Source: Gemmatimonadaceae bacterium (lineage in GTDB: Bacteria; Gemmatimonadota; Gemmatimonadetes; Gemmatimonadales; Gemmatimonadaceae). Taken from it: DNA of 41,372 nucleotides. The position numbers and the translations under genes were made by a program. The stretch is from contig JBBJNV010000028.1 in NCBI GenBank assembly GCA_037721215.1, positions 1-41,372 on the forward strand, read 5' to 3'. Positions 34,304 to 41,372 of the stretch are shown here, piece by piece (position 1 is the stretch's first letter; each line of letters starts with the position of its first letter). The notes beneath the pieces are model-generated. The model had not been told where the DNA came from, ran no database searches, and saw only the letters and a program-made list of their open reading frames with translations.

Positions 34304-34663
34304 CTATCGCTTGATAGGCCTGACCTTTCCGTCTTCCCCGATTTCAAGTACAGGGGCCGTCACGCTGTCGCGCTCCCTTGAATCAGTCGCTGGCCGCTTG
34401 GCGGTTTCTCCGGCGACGGGAGGCAGGTTCCGCCTGACTGCGCTCTGCGAGGGGGCAGTGTCGGCCGCTGGCGGCACCGTTTGCGGCATCACTGCGGGAG
34501 CCGCTGTGTCCGTGGGTGTATTCATGCCTGCGGCACCGGTGTCAATCGCCGCAGCACCGGTATCCACTGCAGCGTCGTCGCCTCCACCCGAGCAGCCGGC
34601 GATGCCGCCGGCGTAGCCAATGATTATTGCCGTCAGCACAGTCCTTCGCTTTGCGAACTTCAT
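34304..34663 (-). CDS. Small low-complexity lipoprotein
   Basis: Product of 119 residues starting at ATG 34663, where GGAG lies 6-7 bases upstream. The signal MKFAKRRTVL... ends in the lipobox IAGC (Cys24), then a glycine run. The mature part is mostly disordered: Asp-Thr-Gly-Ala-Ala repeats (VDTGAAAIDTGAAG), Pro/Ala/Thr stretches, and a basic tail ending in VLEIGEDGKVRPIKR. No enzyme motif is visible. It may be a surface spacer or a calcium-binding peptide given the spaced Asp residues, but no function can be assigned. It is downstream of, and on the same strand as, the leishmanolysin-like gene with ~40 bases between them, so they may be cotranscribed. Confidence 0.7.
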   Translation of the reverse strand: MKFAKRRTVLTAIIIGYAGGIAGCSGGGDDAAVDTGAAAIDTGAAGMNTPTDTAAPAVMPQTVPPAADTAPSQSAVRRNLPPVAGETAKRPATDSRERDSVTAPVLEIGEDGKVRPIKR

Positions 34664-34704
34664 GATATTCTCCAGGCTGTTCACGTTAGTTGCTTCCGTG
34701 CCGC

Positions 34705-36255
34705 TCACTGAACCCGCAAAGTGCGGATGCCGCCGGTAGGCGTGACTTCCAGGCGCGGCGGAAGCAGAACTTCCCACGCCTGTGTAGCGTCGCTGCTGGC
34801 AGATTGGCGAAGAGGTGCGGCAACAGGGGTGGGAACCGTGTACGGATCTGCGGCAGCGGGATTCACCGTGTAACCGAGATCGGCGAGCGCCTGAATCGTC
34901 ATCAGGCTGTACTGGTTCGGGATTCTGACTCCTCCCACAAGGCCTTCGATGAAGCCAGTCATCAGCTCTGAATCGAAAACTGTCTCGCGCCAGTGGCTGT
35001 CAGCCGTGCCCGGCCCACCCGTATTCTCCAGTGGAACACTTCCCGGACAAACCGCCGCCCCCCCCAGGGTAACGCATGCAGCAACGCCCAGCACGCCGGT
35101 GTATCGCGTTTCAGGCGTGCCTGCGCCGGCAATGAGGCCCTTGGGCTCCCACTTGAATCTGTTGATGCCAACAACGTGCAGCATCTCGTGGAGAACCGTA
35201 TCATCCAGCCGCCCCGAAGTTGCCAGCCCGTTGATGTCGTCGGCATCGAATCGCATGGTTCCGATAATGGTATGGAGCGATCCGGGTCGTGATAAACACG
35301 AACCCGCGCTTGCGAGTATCCTGCCGGGACCATCGATGGGAACCACAGTGGCGTAGATGATTACATCATCTATGGGTTCGTTGAGCACTACTCCTGTCGG
35401 GCCGCACGCACTGACATCTTGCGGGGTAGCGATAAAGTTGTTGAAGTCAGGAATATCTCCAACGATGCTCGCCCTGATTCGCGCCGCAGCGGAGGTGAAC
35501 GCCGTCATCGCAGCTGCGGCGGGAGTCGGCCCGAAGAAGCGAATTTCCGGGTGATAGCTCGATAGCACCGCCGCCGTCACGACAACCGTCAGCGAGCCCG
35601 CGGTGGCCTGCAGAATCTGAGGCACGGCGCTCCGGCCGAGCTGCCACGGGGGAGAAGTCGCAACGCCGGTGCCATCGGTGTTGACCGGCGCACTCGACAC
35701 CGTTCCGCTTCCGTTGCCCACCGTAAAAATCACCGGAGTGTTAGGAACACCGTTCCCGAATTGATCGCGCACCTGCACCCGTATGTCGGCCGGAGGGATT
35801 GTACCGGCGAGCGCGAGCTGATTGTCGCCGGAGAGAACGGCGATCGAAGCTGGGGCTCCCGCCGTTCCGATAATCGTTATGACAATCGGGGCAAGATTCC
35901 CCACTGTGATGGTGATCGTGTTGGGGCCCGCTACCTTCCCAGGTATGAACGTTCCGATTGGCGTAGGCGCTCCGGCGACCGTCTGCGTTGGCGCGTTCGT
36001 GAGCGTACCGCCGCCCGACGTCACCGTGATGGTGACCGGCACCCCGCCCAGAATATTCCCGCTCGCATCCTTGACCACGAATGAGGGTGCCGCAACGAGC
36101 ACGATTCCCGCCGTGGCGGTCGGTGCGTTTGCCTCCGTCGCATTGATTGACGCCGCGGCGGGGGGAGCGGTGCCATCCTTACAGGCCGCGCTCACGAGAA
36201 GGAACGCGATCGTGATCCTGCGGGATACAGACAATCGACTGATTCTGGCCATCAT
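34705..36255 (-). CDS. Leishmanolysin-like (M8) metallopeptidase lipoprotein with Ig-like domains
   Basis: Exported lipoprotein of about 516 residues from ATG 36255 (ATG 36252 is equally possible; the frame is open further up). The signal ends VSAAC (Cys25). Two Ig/invasin-like beta domains follow: about 35-130 (VVKDASGNILGGVPVTITVTS) and 135-230 (VQVRDQFGNGVPNTPVIFTVG). The catalytic domain has the metzincin zinc motif HEMLHVVGI at 356-364. The third His is 421 in SHWRE, about 60 residues later, followed by ELMTG with the Met-turn Met432. That long spacing is diagnostic of leishmanolysin (M8) and not of other metzincins. It is likely anchored on the surface and degrades extracellular protein. 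A promoter at 36318-36346 is in front. Confidence 0.88.
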   Translation of the reverse strand: MMARISRLSVSRRITIAFLLVSAACKDGTAPPAAASINATEANAPTATAGIVLVAAPSFVVKDASGNILGGVPVTITVTSGGGTLTNAPTQTVAGAPTPIGTFIPGKVAGPNTITITVGNLAPIVITIIGTAGAPASIAVLSGDNQLALAGTIPPADIRVQVRDQFGNGVPNTPVIFTVGNGSGTVSSAPVNTDGTGVATSPPWQLGRSAVPQILQATAGSLTVVVTAAVLSSYHPEIRFFGPTPAAAAMTAFTSAAARIRASIVGDIPDFNNFIATPQDVSACGPTGVVLNEPIDDVIIYATVVPIDGPGRILASAGSCLSRPGSLHTIIGTMRFDADDINGLATSGRLDDTVLHEMLHVVGINRFKWEPKGLIAGAGTPETRYTGVLGVAACVTLGGAAVCPGSVPLENTGGPGTADSHWRETVFDSELMTGFIEGLVGGVRIPNQYSLMTIQALADLGYTVNPAAADPYTVPTPVAAPLRQSASSDATQAWEVLLPPRLEVTPTGGIRTLRVQ

Positions 36256-36317
36256 AAGGAGTGGGGAAAGAGGTCGGATGCCGGGGGTAGTCCGACGGGT
36301 TCGGCTACCACGGGCAA

Positions 36318-36346
36318 TTGATAGCAGCCGGACTGCAGTCCCGCAA
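36318..36346 (-). promoter_or_regulatory. Sigma70-like promoter with palindromic spacer
   Basis: Read on the minus strand, TTGCGG (36346-36341) and TATCAA (36323-36318) are 17 bases apart, placing the start near 36311 and a ~56-base leader before the leishmanolysin-like gene. The spacer contains the perfect 12-base palindrome GGACTGCAGTCC (36330-36341), a possible regulator site between -35 and -10. Confidence 0.5.
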
Positions 36347-36409
36347 GAAATACCCGGCCCTATGATAGTATGCACACAGGAAGAATCGTTCCACGCAAGC
36401 CCCATGGCA

Positions 36410-39136
36410 TCAGCTCTCGCGCAACGCGGTCATTGGCGTTTCCCGGAACACGTCACGGCCCGCGAGCAGGCCGATGGCAGCGGTCAGGCCGAGCATCGAC
36501 CCGGCAATCGCCAGAGCGGGCCCCAGGGCCGGGGAAAATGTGTTGCCGAAAACAAAGTGCGTCAGCGCCCAGCCGCCGCCAATAGCGAGCAACAGCCCGG
36601 TCAAGCTGCCAAGAAGTCCCAGCAATACGTACTCAGCAAGCAGAATCCGCATGATCTGCCCGCGAGTAGCGCCGAGCGTCTTGAGAAGCACTGACTCTCT
36701 GATGCGATCCCTCCGTGTGGCCGCTACCGCGCTGAACAATACCGGGATTCCGATCGCAAGACTGAACAATGCCATGAACCGGATTGCAGTCGACACCTTG
36801 CTGACAATTCGTGCGACTGTCTCCCTGATTAACGAAAGATCGAGGCTCGACACATTCGGGAATCGCGAAACAATATCGCGCTGAAGACCCGCCACGACGG
36901 TCTTACCCGGGACGTTCGCCAGCAGCACAAACTGTTTTGGCGCAGCTTCGAGGGAAGGCGGCGAAAAGACGGCAAAGAAATTTGGCTCGAAGCGCGCCCA
37001 GGTCACTTCGCGCAGGCTCGTGACCCGTGACGGAATTCCCACTCCCTGCACGTCCCACATAATCACGTCGCCGACCCTGATCCTGAGCTCATCGGCAACA
37101 TCCTTTTCGAACGATACCTCGCCGGTATCGGCCCCGGTACGCAGCGAGGCGGCCGCGAACCATTTTCCGTCGACAATCTTCTCTCCCGACGTAACGGTAT
37201 CCCTGTAGGTAGACCGGTATTCGCGACGCAATGCCCAGGAAGGGCGCCCGGACGGCCGCCGCTGTGTTGTCGTCGCCCCTGCCGGCGGCCGGGAGGTTTG
37301 CCGCGCGCGGTCCACATCCCGGCTCGGCTGAGGATCAGTGGAGGAATCGGATGCATCGTCCGCTGCGACATCACCGCGGGCACGCAGTGCCGAGTCGCCG
37401 CGTCTGCTCGCCACGCTCGCGGCGACAATCTGTTCAACAGTACGGCCATTGATCGCGGCAATTCTCATAGTCACGACAGGGGCAGTCTGCAGCACCTGAC
37501 CGCGTGCGCGTACCAGCGAATCCACACGCGCCGCCTGATCCTCCTGAATATCGAAGAAGACGAGGTTCGCGTTCGACCCTTCAATATTGAGATCCACCTG
37601 GCGCAGCAGATTGCTCTGAACGAGATACAAGGTCGTTATCAGGAAAGCGCCGAAGCCGAGTGACAGAACCACGGATCTCGTCTGATTGGCGGGCCGGTAG
37701 AGATTGGCGACCCCCTGCCGCAGCACATACGGCCAGCGCGGGCGAATCGACTTACGGGCTGCATACGACAGAAGCATTGCACTCAGCGTGAGAACTGCGA
37801 TCACACCAAATGTCGCTGCACTGATCCACAGCCCCTGCTCGATGTCACCCGCGCGGAGCAGGGCGATTGCAACGACGCTGGCAGCGAGCGCGACATCGAC
37901 GGCCAGCCGCGGCCAGTCGTTCCAGCGCAATCGCAGAATCTCGGAATCCGCATCTCGCCTGAGTGTCTGAAGCGGCGACACGTTCCGGAGTGCCAGCAGC
38001 GGCCTCAGTGAGAAGATCAAGGCGATCCAGCCGCCAATGATCACACCGGTGAGTATTGCGCCGGGCTCTACATGTACGACGACATCGACAGGAAGAAACT
38101 CCCCGAATACCGACGGCAGCCCGAACTGAATCGCCACTCCAAGTGCGGCCCCCGCGCAGGCGCCGACGATGCCCATTGCCGCTGCCTGCGCAACGTACAT
38201 CCCCAGCACCTGACCGCTCGACGCCCCGATGCAACGCAGTATGGCAACCGTGTCGATCTTCCGCGATACGAATGCCCGAACGCCACTCGCCACGCCAACG
38301 CCACCGAGCAGCAGCGCAACAAGGCCGACGATGCCGATGAAGCGCGATAACTGCTGAATGGCATCGGTGGTGTTCTCTTCGCTCTGGGTCACAGTGCGGA
38401 CCCGCACCTGGGCTTTTTCGAACGACTCGCGCAACGGGCGGATGGCGCTAACTGGGTTCGTTCCGGCAGGCAGTCGTCCCAGCACCGAGTAATCGGCGGT
38501 GCTGCCGAATGTCAGCAGCTGCGTCTCTGCGACATACCGCTCGGGGATGAACACACGGGGTCCGATAAGTTCGGCTACCCCCGGGGTACCAGGAACGTCT
38601 TTCAATACTCCCGCAATTGCGAATCTGCCAAAGCCCAGGGTGATGGTATCACCGAGCGTGGCATTCAGCGCGATGAGCAGCGACGGATCGACGAGCGCGT
38701 GAGCGCCCTGTCCAAGTGATTTCCAGCGGCCCGCCGGTTCGGTGGTGATAACTCCGTAAAACGGATAATTCGAGCTGACCGCGCGAACCTGTACCAGACG
38801 CGTTGCGCCGGAGCGCGGAACGAGCGCCATCGACGGAAACGTGGTCACTCTGGCATAAGTGACGCGCTGTGTGGTCGCGAGCGAGTCGAGAAGCTTTTTC
38901 TGAGCGGGGCTGAACGGGCGGCGTGATCCGAACGAGAGATCGCCGCCGAGCAGTGCTCTGGATTGCTCGCTGATGGAGCGGGTGACGTTGCCTGCGAATG
39001 AATCGATTGCGACGAGTGCCGCGACGCCCAGCGAGATAGCCGACATGTACAACAGCAGGCGCCGTCGTGCGGAGCGGCTCTCGCGCCAGGTGAGGCTGGC
39101 AATGTGGCGGAACGATGCGCGGCCGCTGGTGGTCAC
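36410..39136 (-). CDS. ABC transporter permease, FtsX/YbbP type
   Basis: Inner-membrane permease of 908 residues of the COG3127 (YbbP) group with two FtsX-type membrane domains (about 265-390 and 785-900) and two large periplasmic domains. The N-terminal RRRLLLYMSAISLGVAALVAIDSF segment, DTVAILRCIGASSGQVLGMY and the C-terminal SVLLKTLGATRGQIMRILLAEY are the paired family signatures. A hydrophilic, low-complexity insert rich in Ser, Asp, Arg and Pro (about 575-640) interrupts the second periplasmic domain. The GTG start at 39136 overlaps the stop of the ATP-binding gene (GTGA), so both are coupled. It likely acts in lipoprotein or lipid handling at the envelope, or in export. The precise substrate is unknown even for E. 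coli YbbP. Confidence 0.9.
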   Translation of the reverse strand: MTTSGRASFRHIASLTWRESRSARRRLLLYMSAISLGVAALVAIDSFAGNVTRSISEQSRALLGGDLSFGSRRPFSPAQKKLLDSLATTQRVTYARVTTFPSMALVPRSGATRLVQVRAVSSNYPFYGVITTEPAGRWKSLGQGAHALVDPSLLIALNATLGDTITLGFGRFAIAGVLKDVPGTPGVAELIGPRVFIPERYVAETQLLTFGSTADYSVLGRLPAGTNPVSAIRPLRESFEKAQVRVRTVTQSEENTTDAIQQLSRFIGIVGLVALLLGGVGVASGVRAFVSRKIDTVAILRCIGASSGQVLGMYVAQAAAMGIVGACAGAALGVAIQFGLPSVFGEFLPVDVVVHVEPGAILTGVIIGGWIALIFSLRPLLALRNVSPLQTLRRDADSEILRLRWNDWPRLAVDVALAASVVAIALLRAGDIEQGLWISAATFGVIAVLTLSAMLLSYAARKSIRPRWPYVLRQGVANLYRPANQTRSVVLSLGFGAFLITTLYLVQSNLLRQVDLNIEGSNANLVFFDIQEDQAARVDSLVRARGQVLQTAPVVTMRIAAINGRTVEQIVAASVASRRGDSALRARGDVAADDASDSSTDPQPSRDVDRARQTSRPPAGATTTQRRPSGRPSWALRREYRSTYRDTVTSGEKIVDGKWFAAASLRTGADTGEVSFEKDVADELRIRVGDVIMWDVQGVGIPSRVTSLREVTWARFEPNFFAVFSPPSLEAAPKQFVLLANVPGKTVVAGLQRDIVSRFPNVSSLDLSLIRETVARIVSKVSTAIRFMALFSLAIGIPVLFSAVAATRRDRIRESVLLKTLGATRGQIMRILLAEYVLLGLLGSLTGLLLAIGGGWALTHFVFGNTFSPALGPALAIAGSMLGLTAAIGLLAGRDVFRETPMTALRES

Positions 39137-39816
39137 GCAGCGGCCTCGGTTGCCGAGTCGGAAATGACAGCGCCATCGGCGAGCCGGATCGTACGGGCCG
39201 CGCGCTCGGCGAGAACCGCGTCATGGGTGACGAGGACGATCGTCGATCCACCTTCGCGGTTCAGCGCCTCCAGAAGATCGAAAACGCGTATGCCGGTTGC
39301 GGCGTCGAGGTTTCCGGTGGGCTCATCGGCAAACAGAATGCGCGGGGAGTTTGCAAAGGCGCGCGCGATGGCCACGCGCTGTTGTTCACCGCCTGAGAGC
39401 TGCATGGGAAAATGGTGACCGCGATCTTTCAGTCCCACCCTGTCAAGCAGCTCGTTGGCCCGGGCAGCTGCGCCGTCGACGCCTTGCAACTCGAGTGGAA
39501 CCTGCACGTTCTCGCGGGCGGTGAGCGTCGGTATCAGCTGAAAGCTCTGGAAAACAAACCCCACCTTCTCACCGCGGAGGCGGGCTCGTTCGTTCTCCGA
39601 CATTGCCCCAAGGTCGTGGCCGTCGAGGATCACCTTGCCTCGCGTGGGAGTATCAAGACCTGCCAGCAGGCCGAGAAGCGTCGTCTTTCCGCTGCCTGAG
39701 GGCCCAACGATCGCGACGAATCCTCCCTGTGGTATCGTGAACGAAACGTTCCGAAGCACCGCGAGCTGATGGTCTCCGCTGCGATATTCCCGTGTAACTT
39801 CTCTTGCAATGAGCAT
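39133..39816 (-). CDS. ABC transporter ATP-binding protein, YbbA/LolD type
   Basis: Cytoplasmic ATPase of 227 residues from ATG 39816, MacB/LolD class. Walker A is GPSGSGKTT (38-46), the Q-loop FVFQSFQLIPTLTARENV (88-103), the signature LSGGEQQRV (140-148) and Walker B ILFADEPTG (160-168), followed by the D-loop and the H-loop VTHD. All are intact. The frame is open upstream to 40026, but that part lacks any family similarity and would lie antisense to the esterase. The ATG is shared with the divergent esterase start (see there). It powers the adjacent FtsX-type permease. Confidence 0.94.
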   Translation of the reverse strand: MLIAREVTREYRSGDHQLAVLRNVSFTIPQGGFVAIVGPSGSGKTTLLGLLAGLDTPTRGKVILDGHDLGAMSENERARLRGEKVGFVFQSFQLIPTLTARENVQVPLELQGVDGAAARANELLDRVGLKDRGHHFPMQLSGGEQQRVAIARAFANSPRILFADEPTGNLDAATGIRVFDLLEALNREGGSTIVLVTHDAVLAERAARTIRLADGAVISDSATEAAA

Positions 39817-40570
39817 GAAGATCTTGATTGTCTGTTTGACCGCTGCGGTGCTGGCGTGCCAGCCTGATACAAACGTGGATGCGACGCCGTCCGAATCCAG
39901 CGATGACAATCGCGAGGCGGCCGGGCAGGTCGCACGTTCCGGAGAGCAGCGCGATGAGGGCAACACCGACACTGTCGATGCAGCCCGGGGGAAAGTTACT
40001 GTGCTCTTCTTTGGAACGAGCCTCACCGCGGGTTACGGGCTCGATCCCGGGCAGGCGTTTCCAAACCTCATCGCGCGAAATGCCGCCGCAGACTCGCTGC
40101 CGATTACAGCCATCAACGCCGGGCTCTCGGGAGAAACGTCGGCCGGCGCGCTTCGGCGAATTTCGTGGACGATGCAGCGGCCGGTGGATATCGTCGTGCT
40201 CGAGACCGGCGGCAACGACGCGTTGCGCGCGCTGAACGCCGATTCGCTGGAGGCCAATCTGTCGGCGATCGTCTTGCGCATCAGAGGCGCACAGCCTGCA
40301 GCCCGAATACTGCTGGCGGTGATGGAGGCACCACCCAACCTGGGCCAGACGTACACTGCAAGGTTTCGCCGCGCGTACGTCGAGGTGGCACGTCGCAATG
40401 GCTTGACCCTCGTGCCGTTTCTTCTCGATGGAGTAGCGGGAGAAGCCGGATTCAATCAGGCGGACGGCGTTCATCCCAATGTTCGCGGCGAGGCGATCGT
40501 GGCGGCCAACGTGTGGCGGGTGCTGCGGCCCGTTGTGGAAGAGGTTTACCGGTTGCGGGTGCGGGGTTAA
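39809..40570 (+). CDS. tesA: SGNH/GDSL esterase (TesA-like), lipoprotein
   Basis: Exported SGNH hydrolase of 253 residues, TesA/arylesterase family. The lipobox is VLAC (Cys17), then an Asp/Glu/Ser-rich linker of about 40 residues. The catalytic blocks are block I FFGTSLTAGYGL (67-78, nucleophile Ser71; the usual GDS is GTS here), block II NAGLSGET with the oxyanion Gly, block III GGND (134-137), and block V DGVH (219-222) with catalytic Asp and His. The start at 39809 or 39815 lies within or against the ATG of the divergent ABC gene: the ATGs share bases 39815-39816. The same neighbours (tesA divergent from ybbA-ybbP) occur in E. coli, so the arrangement is ancient. It hydrolyses acyl esters or thioesters in the periplasm. 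Confidence 0.9.
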   Translation: MSMKILIVCLTAAVLACQPDTNVDATPSESSDDNREAAGQVARSGEQRDEGNTDTVDAARGKVTVLFFGTSLTAGYGLDPGQAFPNLIARNAAADSLPITAINAGLSGETSAGALRRISWTMQRPVDIVVLETGGNDALRALNADSLEANLSAIVLRIRGAQPAARILLAVMEAPPNLGQTYTARFRRAYVEVARRNGLTLVPFLLDGVAGEAGFNQADGVHPNVRGEAIVAANVWRVLRPVVEEVYRLRVRG

Positions 40571-40590
40571 TTTTGAGGGCTACGCCTGAA

Positions 40591-40619
40591 TTGACTCACC
40601 GATACGCAGCTCGTGCATT
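40591..40619 (+). promoter_or_regulatory. Possible promoter of the EF-P gene
   Basis: TTGACT (40591-40596) is followed after 17 bases by TGCATT (40614-40619). The -35 is good and the -10 is poor (3 of 6 matches). It lies in the 102-base gap between the esterase stop and the EF-P start. Confidence 0.25.
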
Positions 40620-40672
40620 TCCCGCCTTGCCGGAGATGGCGCGCGCCTGCGGTATTAATTGGATCCGCGCTC

Positions 40673-41236
40673 ATGGCATTCCCAGCTACTCAGATTCGCA
40701 GAGGTATGGTCCTGGTTTTCGAAGGTGATCCCTGCCGGGTGATCGAGTTCCGTCATCACACACCGGGCAACCTTCGCGCGATGGTGCAGGCCAAGCTCAA
40801 AAATCTCCGCAGCGGTTCCAACTTCGAGCACCGCTTTCGTGCCGCGGACACTGTTGAGCGCGCCGCGATGGAGACTCACGATCTGGAATTTCTGTATCAG
40901 GGTGGAGATACGTTTCACTTCATGAACACGGAGAACTACGACCAGCTCGAGATGGACTCCGAGACGCTCGGCGACAATGCCCAATGGATGCAGTCCGGCA
41001 TGAAGATCCAAGCCGAGTACTACAATGGCCGGCCGATTGGCATTCAGCTCCCGAATTCGATGGTGCTGGAGATTGTCGACACCGCCGGAGTGATGAAGAC
41101 TGCGACGAAGAACGCATCGTCCAAGCCCGCGAAGCTGGAGAACGGAGTGACAATCAACGTTCCGGAATTCGTGAAAACCGGTGAGAAGGTGCGCGTCAAT
41201 CCGAACACCGGGGAGTACATGGACCGAGCCAAGTAA
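40673..41236 (+). CDS. efp: Elongation factor P
   Basis: Translation factor of 187 residues that rescues ribosomes stalled at consecutive prolines. It has the three beta-barrel domains: KOW-like 1-65, OB 66-130, and C-terminal 131-187. Family blocks are RRGMVLVFEGDPCRVIEF, YQGGDTFHFMNTENYDQLEM, NGRPIGIQLPNSMVLEI and RVNPNTGEYMDRA. The loop that enters the peptidyl-transferase centre reads HHTPGNLRAM (28-37): where E. coli has the beta-lysylated Lys34 (PGKGQA) and Pseudomonas a rhamnosylated Arg, there is Asn33. So the known tip modification cannot occur at this position. ATG 40673 gives the standard N-terminus; an open frame starts 20 codons upstream but has no homology. Confidence 0.95.
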   Translation: MAFPATQIRRGMVLVFEGDPCRVIEFRHHTPGNLRAMVQAKLKNLRSGSNFEHRFRAADTVERAAMETHDLEFLYQGGDTFHFMNTENYDQLEMDSETLGDNAQWMQSGMKIQAEYYNGRPIGIQLPNSMVLEIVDTAGVMKTATKNASSKPAKLENGVTINVPEFVKTGEKVRVNPNTGEYMDRAK

Positions 41237-41256
41237 GGGGCTGCGGTCTGCGGTTG

Positions 41257-41285
41257 TTGATTCACTCTCACGTTGCGGTTAAGAT
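41257..41285 (+). promoter_or_regulatory. Promoter of the tRNA-His gene
   Basis: TTGATT (41257-41262) and TAAGAT (41280-41285) are 17 bases apart. The start would fall near 41292, about five bases before the mature 5' end of the tRNA at 41297. Confidence 0.5.
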
Positions 41286-41296
41286 GCAGGGCACAT

Positions 41297-41372
41297 GGTG
41301 GCTGTAGCTCAATTGGTTAGAGCACCGGTCTGTGGCACCGGGGGTTGCGGGTTCAATCCCCGTCAGCCACCC
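41297..41372 (+). tRNA. tRNA-His (anticodon GTG)
   Basis: A complete cloverleaf is visible. The acceptor stem pairs 41298-41304 with 41364-41370, plus the extra 5' G at 41297 facing C at 41371, the histidine identity pair. The D-arm starts GCTCAATTGG. The anticodon stem CCGGT/ACCGG encloses the loop CTGTGGC with anticodon GTG at 41332-41334, and the T-arm contains GGGTTCAATCCCC. The window ends within or just at the 3' end (base 41372 is C), so whether CCA is encoded cannot be seen. Confidence 0.96.

Overview
The window is a GC-rich (roughly 60%) bacterial chromosome segment, densely coded on both strands, with no insertion sequence, phage or CRISPR visible. The gene content points to the FCB side of Bacteria, most likely Gemmatimonadota. 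It holds a SusC/SusD pair in GC-rich DNA, a two-domain NagB fused to a PIG-L deacetylase-like domain, many lipoproteins and Ig-like secreted metalloproteases, a TonB-plug protein without a barrel, and a remnant of a Gemmatimonadota-style Ser/Thr kinase. The phylum is an inference from these families; no rRNA is present to confirm it.

Layout. 1-5.2 kb: the end of a KDPG aldolase gene coupled to an ACS-family (hexuronate/gluconate-type) transporter, then a UMF1-family permease and a secreted M61 aminopeptidase with a PDZ domain. 5.3-6.2 kb: a small membrane protein and a decayed kinase N-terminus. 6.2-13.8 kb: a membrane acyltransferase, an SLC13/DASS anion transporter, an MFS exporter, a large UPF0182 membrane protein and a glycerophosphodiester phosphodiesterase. 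13.9-29 kb: an amino-sugar region with a TonB receptor, a NagX/HGSNAT-like membrane acyltransferase, an overlapping three-gene operon (NagZ-type GH3 hydrolase, serine hydrolase/beta-lactamase-like protein, NagB-PIG-L fusion), and a divergent SusC-SusD-DUF4397 operon. 29-36.4 kb: secreted or lipid-anchored proteins, including the plug-only protein, an alpha/beta hydrolase, and convergent M30-like and leishmanolysin-like metalloproteases with Ig-like domains. 36.4-41.4 kb: a conserved housekeeping end with a YbbP/YbbA-type ABC transporter divergent from a TesA-like esterase, elongation factor P, and tRNA-His(GTG).

How the genes may work together. The 13.9-29 kb region reads as a locus for taking up and degrading GlcNAc-containing material, either peptidoglycan fragments or chitin-like glycans. 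SusCD would import oligomers, the GH3 enzyme would release GlcNAc, the serine hydrolase would act on the peptide part or a related bond, the HGSNAT/NagX-like protein would handle the amino sugar at the membrane, and the NagB fusion would feed it into glycolysis. The single enzymes belong to known families. The assembled locus, and the split of a GH3/beta-lactamase pair into overlapping genes, are the most system-like features here.

Regulatory signals seen include good sigma70-like promoters in front of the GH3 operon, the SLC13 gene (nearly leaderless), the TonB receptor, the leishmanolysin-like gene (with a palindrome in the spacer) and tRNA-His. There are three convincing hairpin terminators and a 24-bp near-palindrome upstream of the M30-like protease. 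The only stretch over 300 bases without an intact gene is 5785-6179, which holds the kinase remnant and a short inverted repeat.
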